A stretch of 64,000 nt of DNA from Deltaproteobacteria bacterium (GTDB lineage Bacteria; Myxococcota; Myxococcia; Myxococcales; Anaeromyxobacteraceae): positions 1-64,000 of the forward strand of contig JACRMN010000021.1 of assembly GCA_016214955.1 (NCBI GenBank), in the 5' to 3' direction. The position numbers were made by a program, and so were the translations under genes. The first letter of the stretch is position 1. Each line of letters begins with the position of its first letter. This document shows, piece after piece, positions 19,229 to 27,658 of this stretch. Under the pieces are notes generated by a model that saw only the letters and a program-made list of their open reading frames with translations, was not told the origin of the DNA and searched no databases.

Positions 19229-20494
19229 ATGGCGCTCCTGGGCTGCATCGCCGACGACTTCACCGGCGCCACCGACCTGGCCGGCATGCTGGTGGGCGCC
19301 GGGTTGCGCACCGTGCAGACCATCGGGCCGCTGGAGGGGCCCCTGCCCGCCGACATCGACGCGGTGGTGGTGGCGCTGAAGTCGCGCACCATCCCGGCGG
19401 AAGAGGCGGTGGCCCAGTCGCGCGGGGCGCTGGCCTGGCTGCGCGGGCTCGGCTGCCGGCGCTTCTACTTCAAGTACTGCTCCACCTTCGACTCCACCGA
19501 CCGGGGCAACATCGGCCCCGTGGCCGACGCGCTGCTCTCCGACCTGGGCAGCCCCTTCACCATCGCCTGCCCGGCCTTCCCCGAGAACGGGCGCACCGTC
19601 TTCCGCGGCCACCTCTTCGTGGGCGACGTGCTGCTCTCCGAGAGCGGCATGCGGAGCCACCCGCTCACCCCCATGACCGACGCCAACCTGGTGCGGGTGC
19701 TGCAGCGCCAGACGCGGCGCAAGGTGGGCCTGCTGGCCCAGCCGGCGGTGGCGGGCGGTGCCGCGCGCATCCGCGAGCGGGCCGCGGCGCTGCAGGCCGA
19801 GGGCGTGGAGATCGCCATCGTCGACGCCATCGGCGACGCCGACCTCCTGGCCATGGGCGAGGCCTTCGCCGACCTGCCGCTCCTCACCGGCGGCTCGGGC
19901 GTGGCGCTGGGGCTGGGCCCCGCCTACCGGGCGCGCGGCCTGGTCCCTGCGGGCGAGGCGGCCTCGCGGCTGCCGGCGGCGAGCGGAAGGCGGGCCATCG
20001 TCTCCGGCTCCTGCTCGGTGGCCACCCGCGGCCAGGTGGCGGCGGCGCTGGCGGCCGGCGTGCCGGGGTTCGCGGTGGATCCGCTGCGGCTCGCGGCCGG
20101 CGAGGAGGTGGCCGCCGAGGCGCTCCGCTGGGCGCGCCCGCTCCTCGAGCGCGGCCCGGTGCTGGTGTACGCCACCGCCGAGCCCGAGGCGGTGCAGGCG
20201 GTGCAAGGGAAGCTGGGCCGGGAGCGGTCCGGCGCTCTCGTGGAGGAGGCCCTGGCGGCGGTGGCCCGCGGCCTGGTGGAGGCGGGCGTGGGCCGGCTCA
20301 TCGTGGCCGGGGGCGAGACCTCGGGCGCGGTGGTCAACGCGCTGGGCGTGCGCGCCCTGCGCATCGGCCCGCAGATCGCGCCGGGCGTGCCCTGGACGGC
20401 CACGCTCCTGGGCCGGCCGCTCTCCCTGGCGCTCAAGTCGGGCAACTTCGGCGGGCCGGCATTCTTCGTGGATTCCTGGGAGAAGCTGCCATGA
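19229..20494 (+). CDS. otnK: 3-oxo-tetronate kinase (DUF1537 family)
   Basis: 421 residues; phosphorylates 3-oxo-tetronate at O4. The N-terminal domain opens with IADDFTGATD (7-16), and CSTFDSTDRGNIGPVADAL and CPAFPENGRTVFRGHLFV are substrate-domain hallmarks. The C-terminal nucleotide-binding domain has IVSGSCSVATRGQ and VAGGETSGAVV. The length matches the family (~420). It starts 2 bp after ltnD and overlaps otnC by ATGA. Confidence 0.94.
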   Translation: MALLGCIADDFTGATDLAGMLVGAGLRTVQTIGPLEGPLPADIDAVVVALKSRTIPAEEAVAQSRGALAWLRGLGCRRFYFKYCSTFDSTDRGNIGPVADALLSDLGSPFTIACPAFPENGRTVFRGHLFVGDVLLSESGMRSHPLTPMTDANLVRVLQRQTRRKVGLLAQPAVAGGAARIRERAAALQAEGVEIAIVDAIGDADLLAMGEAFADLPLLTGGSGVALGLGPAYRARGLVPAGEAASRLPAASGRRAIVSGSCSVATRGQVAAALAAGVPGFAVDPLRLAAGEEVAAEALRWARPLLERGPVLVYATAEPEAVQAVQGKLGRERSGALVEEALAAVARGLVEAGVGRLIVAGGETSGAVVNALGVRALRIGPQIAPGVPWTATLLGRPLSLALKSGNFGGPAFFVDSWEKLP

Positions 20495-21132
20495 GCGAGA
20501 GCGCGCTGCGGGAGCGGATGTGCGACCTGGGCCTGTCGATCTTCGAACGCGGCCTCACCGCCGGCTCCTCCGGCAACCTCTCGGCCCGCCTGCGCGACGG
20601 CGGCCTCCTGCTCACCCCCACGGGCTCCTGCCTGGGCGAGCTCGATCCGGCGCGCCTCTCGCGGCTCGACGCCGCGGGCAAGCACGTCTCGGGCGACCCG
20701 CCCAGCAAGGAGGCCTTCCTCCACCGCGGCCTCTACGGGGCCCGCCCCCAGGCCGGCGCGGTGGTGCACCTCCACTCCACCCACGCGGTGGCGGTCTCCT
20801 GCCTGCGAGGCCTCGACGCCGCCGACTGCATCCCGCCGCTCACCCCCTACTTCGTCATGAAGGTCGGGCGCCTCCCGCTCGTGCCCTACCTCCGCCCGGG
20901 CGACCCGGCGCTGGGCGAGGCCGTGGGCGCGCTCGCCGCAGGGCACACGGCGGTGCTGCTCGCCAACCACGGCCCGGTGGTCTCGGGCCCGGACCTGGAG
21001 TCCGCCTGCTACGCCGCCGAGGAGCTGGAGGAGACGGCGCGACTCTTCCTCTTGCTCCGCGGCCACGACTTCCGCCCCCTCGACGCCGCCCAGCTCGCCG
21101 CGCTGCGCGCCGCCTTCCAGCTCGATCCCTGA
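20491..21132 (+). CDS. otnC: 3-oxo-tetronate 4-phosphate decarboxylase
   Basis: 213 residues of the class II aldolase/adducin family. SGNLSARL (27-34) binds the substrate phosphate, Glu74 is the likely catalytic acid/base, and His93, His95 and His160 ligate the metal. OtnC converts 3-oxo-tetronate 4-phosphate to DHAP and CO2. A fuculose- or ribulose-phosphate aldolase would look similar; the adjacent DUF1537 kinase is what identifies it as OtnC. Confidence 0.92.
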   Translation: MSESALRERMCDLGLSIFERGLTAGSSGNLSARLRDGGLLLTPTGSCLGELDPARLSRLDAAGKHVSGDPPSKEAFLHRGLYGARPQAGAVVHLHSTHAVAVSCLRGLDAADCIPPLTPYFVMKVGRLPLVPYLRPGDPALGEAVGALAAGHTAVLLANHGPVVSGPDLESACYAAEELEETARLFLLLRGHDFRPLDAAQLAALRAAFQLDP

Positions 21133-21159
21133 TCCGCAGGGCCAGCCCCGGAGCCCGCC

Positions 21160-21945
21160 ATGCCCCGCTTCGCCGCCAACCTCTCGATGATGTTCAACGA
21201 GGTGCCCTTCCTGGAGCGCTTCGGGGCCGCCGCCGAGGCCGGCTTCGAGGCGGTGGAGTTCCTCTTCCCCTACGAGCACACGCCCGAGGCGGTGGCCGAG
21301 CGGCTCCGCGCCGGCCGGCTGCAGAACGCGCTCTTCAACATGCCGCCGGGCGACTGGCAGAAGGGCGAGCGCGGCATCGCGGCGCTGCCGGGCCGCGAGC
21401 GCGAGTTCCGCGAGGGCGTGGTCACGGCGCTGCGCTACGCGCGCGCGCTCGGGACGCCCACGCTCCACGCCATGTGCGGCCTGGTGCCGCCGGGAACGGC
21501 CCCGGCGGTGTGCCGCAAGGTGTACGTGGAGAACCTGCGCTACGCGGCCCGCGAGCTGGCGCGCGACGGGCGCACCCTGGTCATCGAGCCCATCAACGGG
21601 CGGGACATGCCGGGCTACTTCCTGCAGGCGCAGGGCGAGGCCCACGCCATCCGCGAGGAGGTGGGCGAGCCCAACCTCAAGGTGCAGATGGACCTCTACC
21701 ACGCGCAGATCGTGGAGGGAGACCTCTCGGTGAAGCTGCGCCGCTTCATCGGCCAGGTGGGCCACGTCCAGATCGCCAGCGTTCCCGATCGCCACGAGCC
21801 GGACGGCGGCGAGCTCAGCTACCCGTACCTCTTCCGGCTGCTCGACGAGCTGGGCTACCCGGGCTTCGTGGGCTGCGAGTACCGGCCGGCCAGAGGCACG
21901 GTGGAAGGGCTGGGCTGGTTCGCGCCCTACCGGCGGAAGGGGTAG
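21160..21945 (+). CDS. otnI: 2-oxo-tetronate isomerase (hydroxypyruvate isomerase-like)
   Basis: 261 residues; TIM-barrel of the xylose-isomerase-like family. Key segments are [13 protein letters not shown] at the N-terminus, [13 protein letters not shown], the glutamate in [25 protein letters not shown] and [18 protein letters not shown]. In the tetronate route it interconverts 2-oxo- and 3-oxo-tetronate, joining both dehydrogenase products to OtnK. It lies 27 bp after otnC and ends the operon. Confidence 0.9.
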   Translation: MPRFAANLSMMFNEVPFLERFGAAAEAGFEAVEFLFPYEHTPEAVAERLRAGRLQNALFNMPPGDWQKGERGIAALPGREREFREGVVTALRYARALGTPTLHAMCGLVPPGTAPAVCRKVYVENLRYAARELARDGRTLVIEPINGRDMPGYFLQAQGEAHAIREEVGEPNLKVQMDLYHAQIVEGDLSVKLRRFIGQVGHVQIASVPDRHEPDGGELSYPYLFRLLDELGYPGFVGCEYRPARGTVEGLGWFAPYRRKG

Positions 21946-22309
21946 ACCCGGCTCCGGCCCCGGCGCCCCTCGGGGCGCGGAGGGCCGGGCCCTGCGTTCT
22001 CCGTGCAGGCGCTCCCGAAGCAGCCGCGCAGCCGGCGCGCCGGCCGACGCCGCCTCCGCAGGGCGCAAGGGAGAACCTGCCGTCCGCGCGGCTCGCGAGC
22101 TCGTCCGCGTCGAGCAAGCCGTCGTGGGCGCGGCAACGGCGAGCGGCAGGCCGTCGTCCGCGCCCCGACGTTTGCGAGACGCCCGCGCCGAGGGCGTTCG
22201 CGCGGCTGCGCAGAACGCCCGCCCGAGGACCAGCGGCGGAGGCCGGTGTGCCCGGCGGAGCGGCGTACCAGGACCGGCGGCGGGGGCGGCGCGCCCGTCG
22301 AGGCCTTGC
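21946..22309. other. 364-bp convergent spacer, no gene seen
   Basis: Spacer between otnI (plus) and the aldo/keto reductase (minus), whose genes converge here. I see no convincing gene: the short open frames are Arg/Ala/Pro strings without recognisable motifs. A perfect 7-bp stem, GCGCCCC/GGGGCGC (21963-21978), lies 18 bp past the otnI stop and may help end transcription, but no T-run follows. Confidence 0.5.
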
Positions 22310-23311
22310 CTACCGGATCGCGTCCCCGCGCCGGTACTCGGCGGTGAGCTCGTCGAGCCTGGCCTTGAGCTCCGGCGCCAGCACCACGTCCACCGCCTTC
22401 AGGCTGGAGGCCAGCTGCTCGGGTCGGCTGGCGCCGATGATGGCCGAGCTGATCACCGGATTGGCGAGCACCCAGGCCACCGCCAGCGTGACGAGCTCCA
22501 TGCCGGCCCCGGCCGCGAGCGGCCTGAGCTGCTCCACGGTGGCCAGCATCCGGTCGTTCCAGTACCGCTCCTGGTACAGCTTCGCCGAGCTGCCCAGGGT
22601 GAAGCGGCTCCCCTCCGGCGGCGGGCCGGGCCGGTGCTTGCCCGAGAGCATGCCGCCGGCGATGGGGTTGAACGGGATGACGCCCACGCCCTCCTCGGCG
22701 CAGAGCGGGAAGAGCTCCCGCTCGAACTCGCGGAAGAGCAGGCTGTAGCGGGGCTGCACCGAGTCGAAGCGCACCGTGCCCAGCACCTCGCTGCGCCCCA
22801 GCGCCCGCGCCACCTGCCAGGCGTGGAAGTTGGAGCAGCCCACGTAGCGGGCCTTGCCGGCGCGCACCACGTCGTCGAGGGCCCGCAGCGACTCGTCGAT
22901 GGGGGTCTGCGGATCGGGCAGGTGGAGCTGGTACAGGTCCACGTGGTCGGTCTGCAGCCGCCGCAGCGAGGCGTCGATGGCGTCGAGGATGTGCTTGCGG
23001 GAGTTGCCCTTGTCCCAGGGGCGCGCCGACATGGGCTGGTTGCACTTGGTGGCCAGCACCACCTCGTGGCGGCGCCCCTTCATCCAGCGCCCCACGATCT
23101 CCTCGGTGCGGCCCACCGTCTCCAGGGTGCCGCCCAGTGGGTAGACGTCGGCGGTGTCGAGGAAGGTGACGCCGCCCGCGAAGGCGGCGTCGAGGATGGC
23201 GCGCGAGGTGGGCTCGTCGCACTGCAGCCCGAAGGTCATGGTGCCGAGGCAGAGGCGCGAGACCTGGAGGCCGGTCCGGCCGAGGCGGGTGGTCTGCATG
23301 CCTCCCATCAT
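22310..23311 (-). CDS. aldo/keto reductase
   Basis: 333 residues; (alpha/beta)8 NADPH oxidoreductase of the Tas/YhdN-like branch. N-terminus RLGRTGLQVSRLCLGTMTFG, catalytic Asp-Tyr in FLDTADVYPLG, Lys in VLATKCNQP, His in DLYQLHLPDP, and NADP contacts around IIGASRPEQL. Two nearby ATGs are possible: 23311, or 23299, which gives MQTTRLG. The second has GGGAGG only one base away, and the first sits at the foot of the porin terminator, so the start is uncertain. Substrate unknown. Confidence 0.88.
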   Translation of the reverse strand: MMGGMQTTRLGRTGLQVSRLCLGTMTFGLQCDEPTSRAILDAAFAGGVTFLDTADVYPLGGTLETVGRTEEIVGRWMKGRRHEVVLATKCNQPMSARPWDKGNSRKHILDAIDASLRRLQTDHVDLYQLHLPDPQTPIDESLRALDDVVRAGKARYVGCSNFHAWQVARALGRSEVLGTVRFDSVQPRYSLLFREFERELFPLCAEEGVGVIPFNPIAGGMLSGKHRPGPPPEGSRFTLGSSAKLYQERYWNDRMLATVEQLRPLAAGAGMELVTLAVAWVLANPVISSAIIGASRPEQLASSLKAVDVVLAPELKARLDELTAEYRRGDAIR

Positions 23312-23315
23312 AGTG

Positions 23316-23347
23316 AAACCCCGGCCCCGCTGGCGCGGGACCGGGGT
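23316..23347 (-). terminator. rho-independent terminator of the Porin_4-type gene
   Basis: 13-bp stem with one mismatch (23318-23330 with 23335-23347), 4-base loop, then TTTCAC on the minus strand. It lies 24 bp after the porin stop. It runs up to the first ATG of the aldo/keto reductase (23311), leaving no room for a separate promoter. Confidence 0.75.
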
Positions 23348-23370
23348 CTCGGGACGTCAGGCGGGTTCGG

Positions 23371-24642
23371 CTAGAACGCCATGCGGAAGCCGAGGCCGAA
23401 CGCCGAGGGGTCGGCGCCGGCCGGGGTGGCACCGGCCACGGCGGCCGCACCGCCGGTGCCGAAGGTGTACTGCGCGTTGTCCTCGTTGGTGATCTGCGCG
23501 TAGTACAGGTAGGCCTGCAGCTGCGAGGAGAAGCTGTAGCCGTAGCCCAGCGCCAGCATCGATGCGCCGTACTTGTCGGTGTTGGAGGCGGCGCCCCCGG
23601 CGATGGTGGCCGTGCCCTTGTCGGCGACGCTGTACCGGGCGCGGAGCTCGTGCGGCCCGATGGCGTGCTTCAGGCCCACCTGCCAGGCGTTGCGCTCGTA
23701 CTTCTTGAGCGCGCCGGTGACGGCCGCGCTCTGCTCGTAGGTCAGCATCTCGTAGACGCCGCCGACCGTGGTGACGCCGGCCGCGGTGTCGAACTGGACG
23801 CCGGCGCCGAAGCGCAGGCCGGTGTCGGTGGTGTGCAGCGGGGTGGCGGCGGTGCCGGCCGTGTTGGCGGCGGTGGAGCCGAAGCGGCCCGCCGTCCCGA
23901 TGGTCACGAGGCCGAAGCCGTCCTTGTGCTGCTCGAAGGCGGCGAAGGCGGAGATGCCGACGGGCAGCATCTTGCCGGTGTCGTAGCCCAGCGAGGCCGA
24001 GTAGAGCTCGGGGTTCTGGAACCCGGCGGCGTTCTTGAACTCGTTGGTGGTGTAGTGGAGCTTGGCGTTGAGACCGTTCCAGGTGGGCGAGTGGTAGGCC
24101 ACCGCGTTCTGCGCCCGGATCACGAAGCTGGTGACGGCGGTGCTCGACGCGGTGGAGTAGGCTGCGGTCTTGGTGTTGAAGCCGGGGCTGCTCATGATGC
24201 CCGCGGCGTCGTACACGTCGGTGTTGCCGAACGGATCGTCCGCCTTGGTGCCGTAGGCGGCGGTCTTGTACGGGGTGTCCCAGTTTCCGTAGAAGAGGGT
24301 GCCCCACGCGCCGGTCAGGCCCACGCGGCTGTTGCGATTGCAGATCCCGGCGCCGCCGATGCCGTCGACGTTGGCGCTGGTCTCACACTGGCCGACGCCG
24401 CCGATCATGTCGCTGATCTTGAGGGCGCCGCGGACGCCGATGTTGGAGGAGTCGACCGAGACCGCCAGGCGGCTCTTGACGTTGTTGGCCGCGGTGGTGG
24501 CGCCGGAGGCCTCGGTGCTCTGCAGGTTGACGTTGATGGTTCCGTACACAGTGACGGTGGCCTTGGGGGCCTCCTGCGCCGAGACCAGCACGGGGGCCAG
24601 GCACGCGAGCGCCAAGCCGATGATGCTCTTCAGGGAGTTCAC
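23371..24642 (-). CDS. outer-membrane porin, Gram-negative trimeric type
   Basis: 423 residues. Sec signal with likely cleavage after SA (residue 22), then TVTVYGTINVNLQ, the first strand typical of Porin_4/OmpC-like proteins. Alternating hydrophobic strands, SRVGLTGAWGTLFYGNWDTP (the external-loop-to-barrel segment) and a terminal phenylalanine (GLGFRMAF) support a 16-strand barrel in the outer membrane. This porin type is most familiar from Betaproteobacteria. It probably admits small solutes to the nearby binding-protein systems. Own promoter likely in 24643-24763; terminator downstream. Confidence 0.87.
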   Translation of the reverse strand: MNSLKSIIGLALACLAPVLVSAQEAPKATVTVYGTINVNLQSTEASGATTAANNVKSRLAVSVDSSNIGVRGALKISDMIGGVGQCETSANVDGIGGAGICNRNSRVGLTGAWGTLFYGNWDTPYKTAAYGTKADDPFGNTDVYDAAGIMSSPGFNTKTAAYSTASSTAVTSFVIRAQNAVAYHSPTWNGLNAKLHYTTNEFKNAAGFQNPELYSASLGYDTGKMLPVGISAFAAFEQHKDGFGLVTIGTAGRFGSTAANTAGTAATPLHTTDTGLRFGAGVQFDTAAGVTTVGGVYEMLTYEQSAAVTGALKKYERNAWQVGLKHAIGPHELRARYSVADKGTATIAGGAASNTDKYGASMLALGYGYSFSSQLQAYLYYAQITNEDNAQYTFGTGGAAAVAGATPAGADPSAFGLGFRMAF

Positions 24643-24763
24643 GCATTGCCTCCAGGGGGAGCGGGGATGAAGCTTGCGGGTTTGCTGATGGCGGGCAATC
24701 TATCACACGATCCGGCGACGGCATGACGGCGGTGTTACGGCACCGTGACACGGCGCGCTGAGC

Positions 24764-24809
24764 AAAAAAGGCGAGGCCTCGATCCCGACTGCTCGGGACC
24801 GGGGCCTCG
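24764..24809 (-). terminator. rho-independent terminator of the second porin gene
   Basis: 17-bp stem with two mismatches (24772-24788 with 24793-24809), CTGC loop, then a run of six T on the minus strand (24764-24769). It lies 26 bp after the porin stop at 24836. Part of its stem is nearly the same sequence as the terminator at 23316-23347. Confidence 0.88.
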
Positions 24810-24835
24810 GTCAGACTACCCAACGACCTGTATTT

Positions 24836-26140
24836 CTAGAAGAAATACCCGCCGGTGAGGATGATCTGGTACATGTCCGACTTGATGGCAGCGGCGGCGG
24901 TGCCCGCGGCGTACTGCGCATAGGTACCCTGCAGGTACTTGGTCGAGAGCGAGATGTACTCCAGGGCGAAGGCGTAGCCGGCGTCCATGTACTTCACCTG
25001 GCCGGCGATGACGGTGTTCTCCTTCTTCTGCGCAGCGTTGGCGAAGGCGGTGCCGACACCCCAGAGGCGAACGGTCTTCTCGTCCGGGGCGCTCACGCCG
25101 TAGGTGACCTGCGCCGAGAGCTCCTTGGTGGCGTTGCCGCCGAGCGACACCCAGTAGCCGGTCTCCTTGATGGCGCCCTGCTGCAGCAGCGCGCCGGCCC
25201 AGGCGCCCAGGCCCTCGCCGACGTAGAAGTTGCCGGCCAGGTAGACCGGGGCGAAGGTCACCTTGCCGCCGACCACGTAGCCGGTGCTGTTGAAGCTGGT
25301 CTTGACGGAGCCATCGCCCAGCGTGAGGCCCGTGCCGGCCCCGCCGAAGCCCTTCAGGTCAGCCGACTGGTAGAAGACGTCGCCGTAGACGCGGTAGCCG
25401 ACGTTGCCGGCCTTGCCCTCGAAGTTGGCGTTGAGCTCGAGCGCCGGCATGCCGCTCACCTGGCCGGCGCCGACGCCCGCCGGGGTAGCGCCGTTCGAGT
25501 CGTTGGGCGCCTTCGGGCCGGCGACCGTGGCGGTGAGGGTCAGCTTGGCGGCGCTCATGGGGACGATGTAGGCGCCCCGGAAGCCGATCATGCGCCAGCC
25601 GTAGCTGCCGCCGCCGAAGGTGTAGGGGTTGGCGATGTGGGAGACCGAGTCGGGCAGCTGGGCGAAGGCGGTGTTGGCCGAGAACTGGCCCGCCGCCAGC
25701 CAGGCGTTGTCCCAGGTGAGCTGCGCGTAGGCCGCGCGGATGCGCCACACCCAGCTCTCGATGAGCGGCGCGCCGCCCTGGCCGCCCAGGAGGTCGCCCT
25801 CGAAGTAGGCCTTGGGGGTGGCGCCGGCGAAGGCCTTGGGGCCCGAGAGCGAGAAGATGTACCGGCTCTGGCGGACGTCGCCGCCGACGAAGGTGCCCGA
25901 CTTCTGGTTGGCGCCCGCGGTGGGCAGCGTCGGCATGTGGTTGGCGGGGCTAGGGGCGTAGAAGAGCAGGCCCTGGCCGGATTGCTGCACTCCGCCGACC
26001 TGGTCCTGCATGTAGAGCGAACCAGTCACGAAGCCGTGGAACTCGAACTTGTAGGGGCTGGGATCCTGCGCGGCCGCCGAGGTGGCGACAGCGAGGAGCG
26101 AGGCGATCAGCAGGGAGCGCAGGGCTTTCACGTCGTTCAT
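24836..26140 (-). CDS. outer-membrane beta-barrel protein (porin-like)
   Basis: 434 residues. Signal peptide MNDVKALRSLLIASLLAVAT then cleavage near AAA-Q (residue 24). The mature protein starts YKFEFHGFVTGSLYMQDQ and ends in ILTGGYFF, with a terminal Phe used by the BAM machinery. Many Gly/aromatic amphipathic strands and few Cys residues fit a barrel. Unlike its neighbour it lacks the TVTVYG-type start, so it belongs to another porin family that I cannot name. It has its own terminator; its promoter should lie in 26141-26519. Confidence 0.78.
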   Translation of the reverse strand: MNDVKALRSLLIASLLAVATSAAAQDPSPYKFEFHGFVTGSLYMQDQVGGVQQSGQGLLFYAPSPANHMPTLPTAGANQKSGTFVGGDVRQSRYIFSLSGPKAFAGATPKAYFEGDLLGGQGGAPLIESWVWRIRAAYAQLTWDNAWLAAGQFSANTAFAQLPDSVSHIANPYTFGGGSYGWRMIGFRGAYIVPMSAAKLTLTATVAGPKAPNDSNGATPAGVGAGQVSGMPALELNANFEGKAGNVGYRVYGDVFYQSADLKGFGGAGTGLTLGDGSVKTSFNSTGYVVGGKVTFAPVYLAGNFYVGEGLGAWAGALLQQGAIKETGYWVSLGGNATKELSAQVTYGVSAPDEKTVRLWGVGTAFANAAQKKENTVIAGQVKYMDAGYAFALEYISLSTKYLQGTYAQYAAGTAAAAIKSDMYQIILTGGYFF

Positions 26141-26519
26141 CCTCCGTCGATTGTGCTCGCCGCCGTCCGCCGCGGATCGGCAGCGTCGTTCACTGCGGGG
26201 AATTGGGGAGCTTCGGTGAAAAGATTTCGCCCGGATCCGCGAGCCGGCTCAAGGCGAGGTGCGTCAAAATCGTACCGGATGGCACATTTGCTCTGGGAGT
26301 ACGTCGTAAAACGGCCGTGATTCCAGTTGATTGACACCAAAATACCACGCCGTTCGGGGGCGGCCAAAATTTTGTCCGACATGCTCCCCCGATCGACCCT
26401 CCCGGGTGCACATTTTTTCGGGCCTGGCCGGAGTGTCGCGCCGGGGCCGGTACCTTGCGCCTCCCGGCAGCGTGTCGTAGGAACGTTCAGCCCCCCCCCG
26501 CCCTCACTGGAGGAACCAC
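26141..26519. other. 379-bp divergent regulatory spacer
   Basis: Spacer between the minus-strand porin and the plus-strand binding-protein gene; no gene seen. It is clearly AT-richer than its surroundings, as expected for back-to-back promoters. It contains the perfect palindrome CAAAATTTTG (26365-26374), a TTGACA at 26331 without a matching -10, and a C9 tract (26491-26499) just before the ribosome site GGAGG (26510-26514). Confidence 0.6.
26455..26483 (+). promoter_or_regulatory. weak candidate sigma70-type promoter for the Liv operon
   Basis: TTGCGC and TAGGAA separated by exactly 17 bp, 37 bp upstream of the binding-protein ATG; transcription would begin close to the C9 tract. Each hexamer matches the consensus at only about half its positions, so this is tentative. 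Confidence 0.3.
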
Positions 26520-27632
26520 ATGAGAATCGCCCGCTGGGCTTCACTCCTGGTCGCCGTCGCCCTTCTCCCTGGCCTGGCCCGCGCCGAGACCGTCGTCAAG
26601 ATCGGCGCCGCCCTCTCCATGACCGGCCCGGCCGCGGCCTACGGCGCGCAGCAGAAGGCGGGCATCCTCGCCGCCGTGGAGCAGATCAACAAGAGCGGCA
26701 CGCTCAAGGGCGTGAAGCTCGAGGCGGTGGTCGAGGACGACGGCTCCACCAAGGAGCAGGGCATCGCCGTCTTCCAGCGCTTCATCAACAAGGACAAGGT
26801 CGCCGCCATCATCGGCCCCACCCTCTCCAACACCGCCTACGCCACCAACCCGCTGGCGCAGGCCGCCGGCGTCCCGGTGGTGGCGGTCTCCAACACCGCC
26901 CCCAAGGGCATCACCGACATCGGCGAGTGGATCTGGCGCGTCTCGCTCACCGAGGCCCAGGTGATCCCCGGCGCCCTCAAGGCGGCGCAGCAGAAGCTGG
27001 GCTTCAAGAGCGCCGGCGTGCTCTACGGCAACGACGACGCCTTCACCCAGGGCGGCTACGCGGTGATGAAGAGCGCCCTCGAGGCCATGGGTGTGAAGAC
27101 GGTGGGCACCCAGACCTTCGCCAAGCCCGACCGCGACTACAACGCCCAGCTCACCCAGCTCCTGGCCCAGAAGCCCGACATCCTGGTGGTCTCGGCGCTG
27201 GTGGAGAACGCCTCCGGCATCGTGGCCCAGGCCCGGCAGCTCGGCTACCAGGGCCCCATCCTCGGCGGCAACGGCTTCAACAGCCCCAAGCTCATCGAGA
27301 ACGCCGGCAAGGCGGCCGAGGGCGTGCTGGTGGGCACCGCCTGGAACAAGGTCTCCGGCGAGAAGGGCAACCAGGACTACCTGGCGCTCATGAAGGCCAA
27401 GGGCCACGAGCCCGACCAGTTCTGCACCCAGGCCTACGTGGGCGTGGAGGTCATCGCCGAGGCCATCCGGCTCTCCGGCAAGGGAACCCGCGAGGGCGTG
27501 AAGGCCGGCTTCCTCAAGCTGAAGGGTCTCGTCACCCCGCTGGGCAAGTTCTCCTTCCAGCAGAACCGCGACGGCGACCACGCCCCCGCGGTGCAGGTGG
27601 TGAAGGACGGCAAGTTCCAGATCATGCAGTAG
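26520..27632 (+). CDS. Liv-type amino acid-binding protein
   Basis: 370 residues; periplasmic Leu/Ile/Val-type binding protein. Sec signal to ARA (residue 22), then VVKIGAALSMTGPAAAYG, VEDDGSTKEQGIAVFQRFI, AAIIGPTLSNTAYATNPLAQ and VPVVAVSNTAP, all standard for the family. GGAGGAACCAC precedes the ATG. It is the first gene of a five-gene importer operon with livH, livM, livG and livF. The ligand could be a branched-chain or polar amino acid or an amide; family members also bind aromatic acids and urea. Confidence 0.9.
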   Translation: MRIARWASLLVAVALLPGLARAETVVKIGAALSMTGPAAAYGAQQKAGILAAVEQINKSGTLKGVKLEAVVEDDGSTKEQGIAVFQRFINKDKVAAIIGPTLSNTAYATNPLAQAAGVPVVAVSNTAPKGITDIGEWIWRVSLTEAQVIPGALKAAQQKLGFKSAGVLYGNDDAFTQGGYAVMKSALEAMGVKTVGTQTFAKPDRDYNAQLTQLLAQKPDILVVSALVENASGIVAQARQLGYQGPILGGNGFNSPKLIENAGKAAEGVLVGTAWNKVSGEKGNQDYLALMKAKGHEPDQFCTQAYVGVEVIAEAIRLSGKGTREGVKAGFLKLKGLVTPLGKFSFQQNRDGDHAPAVQVVKDGKFQIMQ

Positions 27633-27658
27633 CGCGCCCGGACCCGGAGCCGAGCGCG

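Noticed and set aside
21963-21978. GCGCCCC/GGGGCGC stem after otnI as a terminator
   Set aside because: Seven-base stem with almost no loop and no T-run; mentioned only within the spacer.
26280-26292. TGGCACATTTGCT, resembling a sigma54 -24/-12 element
   Set aside because: The GG and GC elements are three bases too close for a sigma54 promoter.
26331-26336. TTGACA, a perfect sigma70 -35 hexamer
   Set aside because: No acceptable -10 hexamer lies 16-19 bp downstream.
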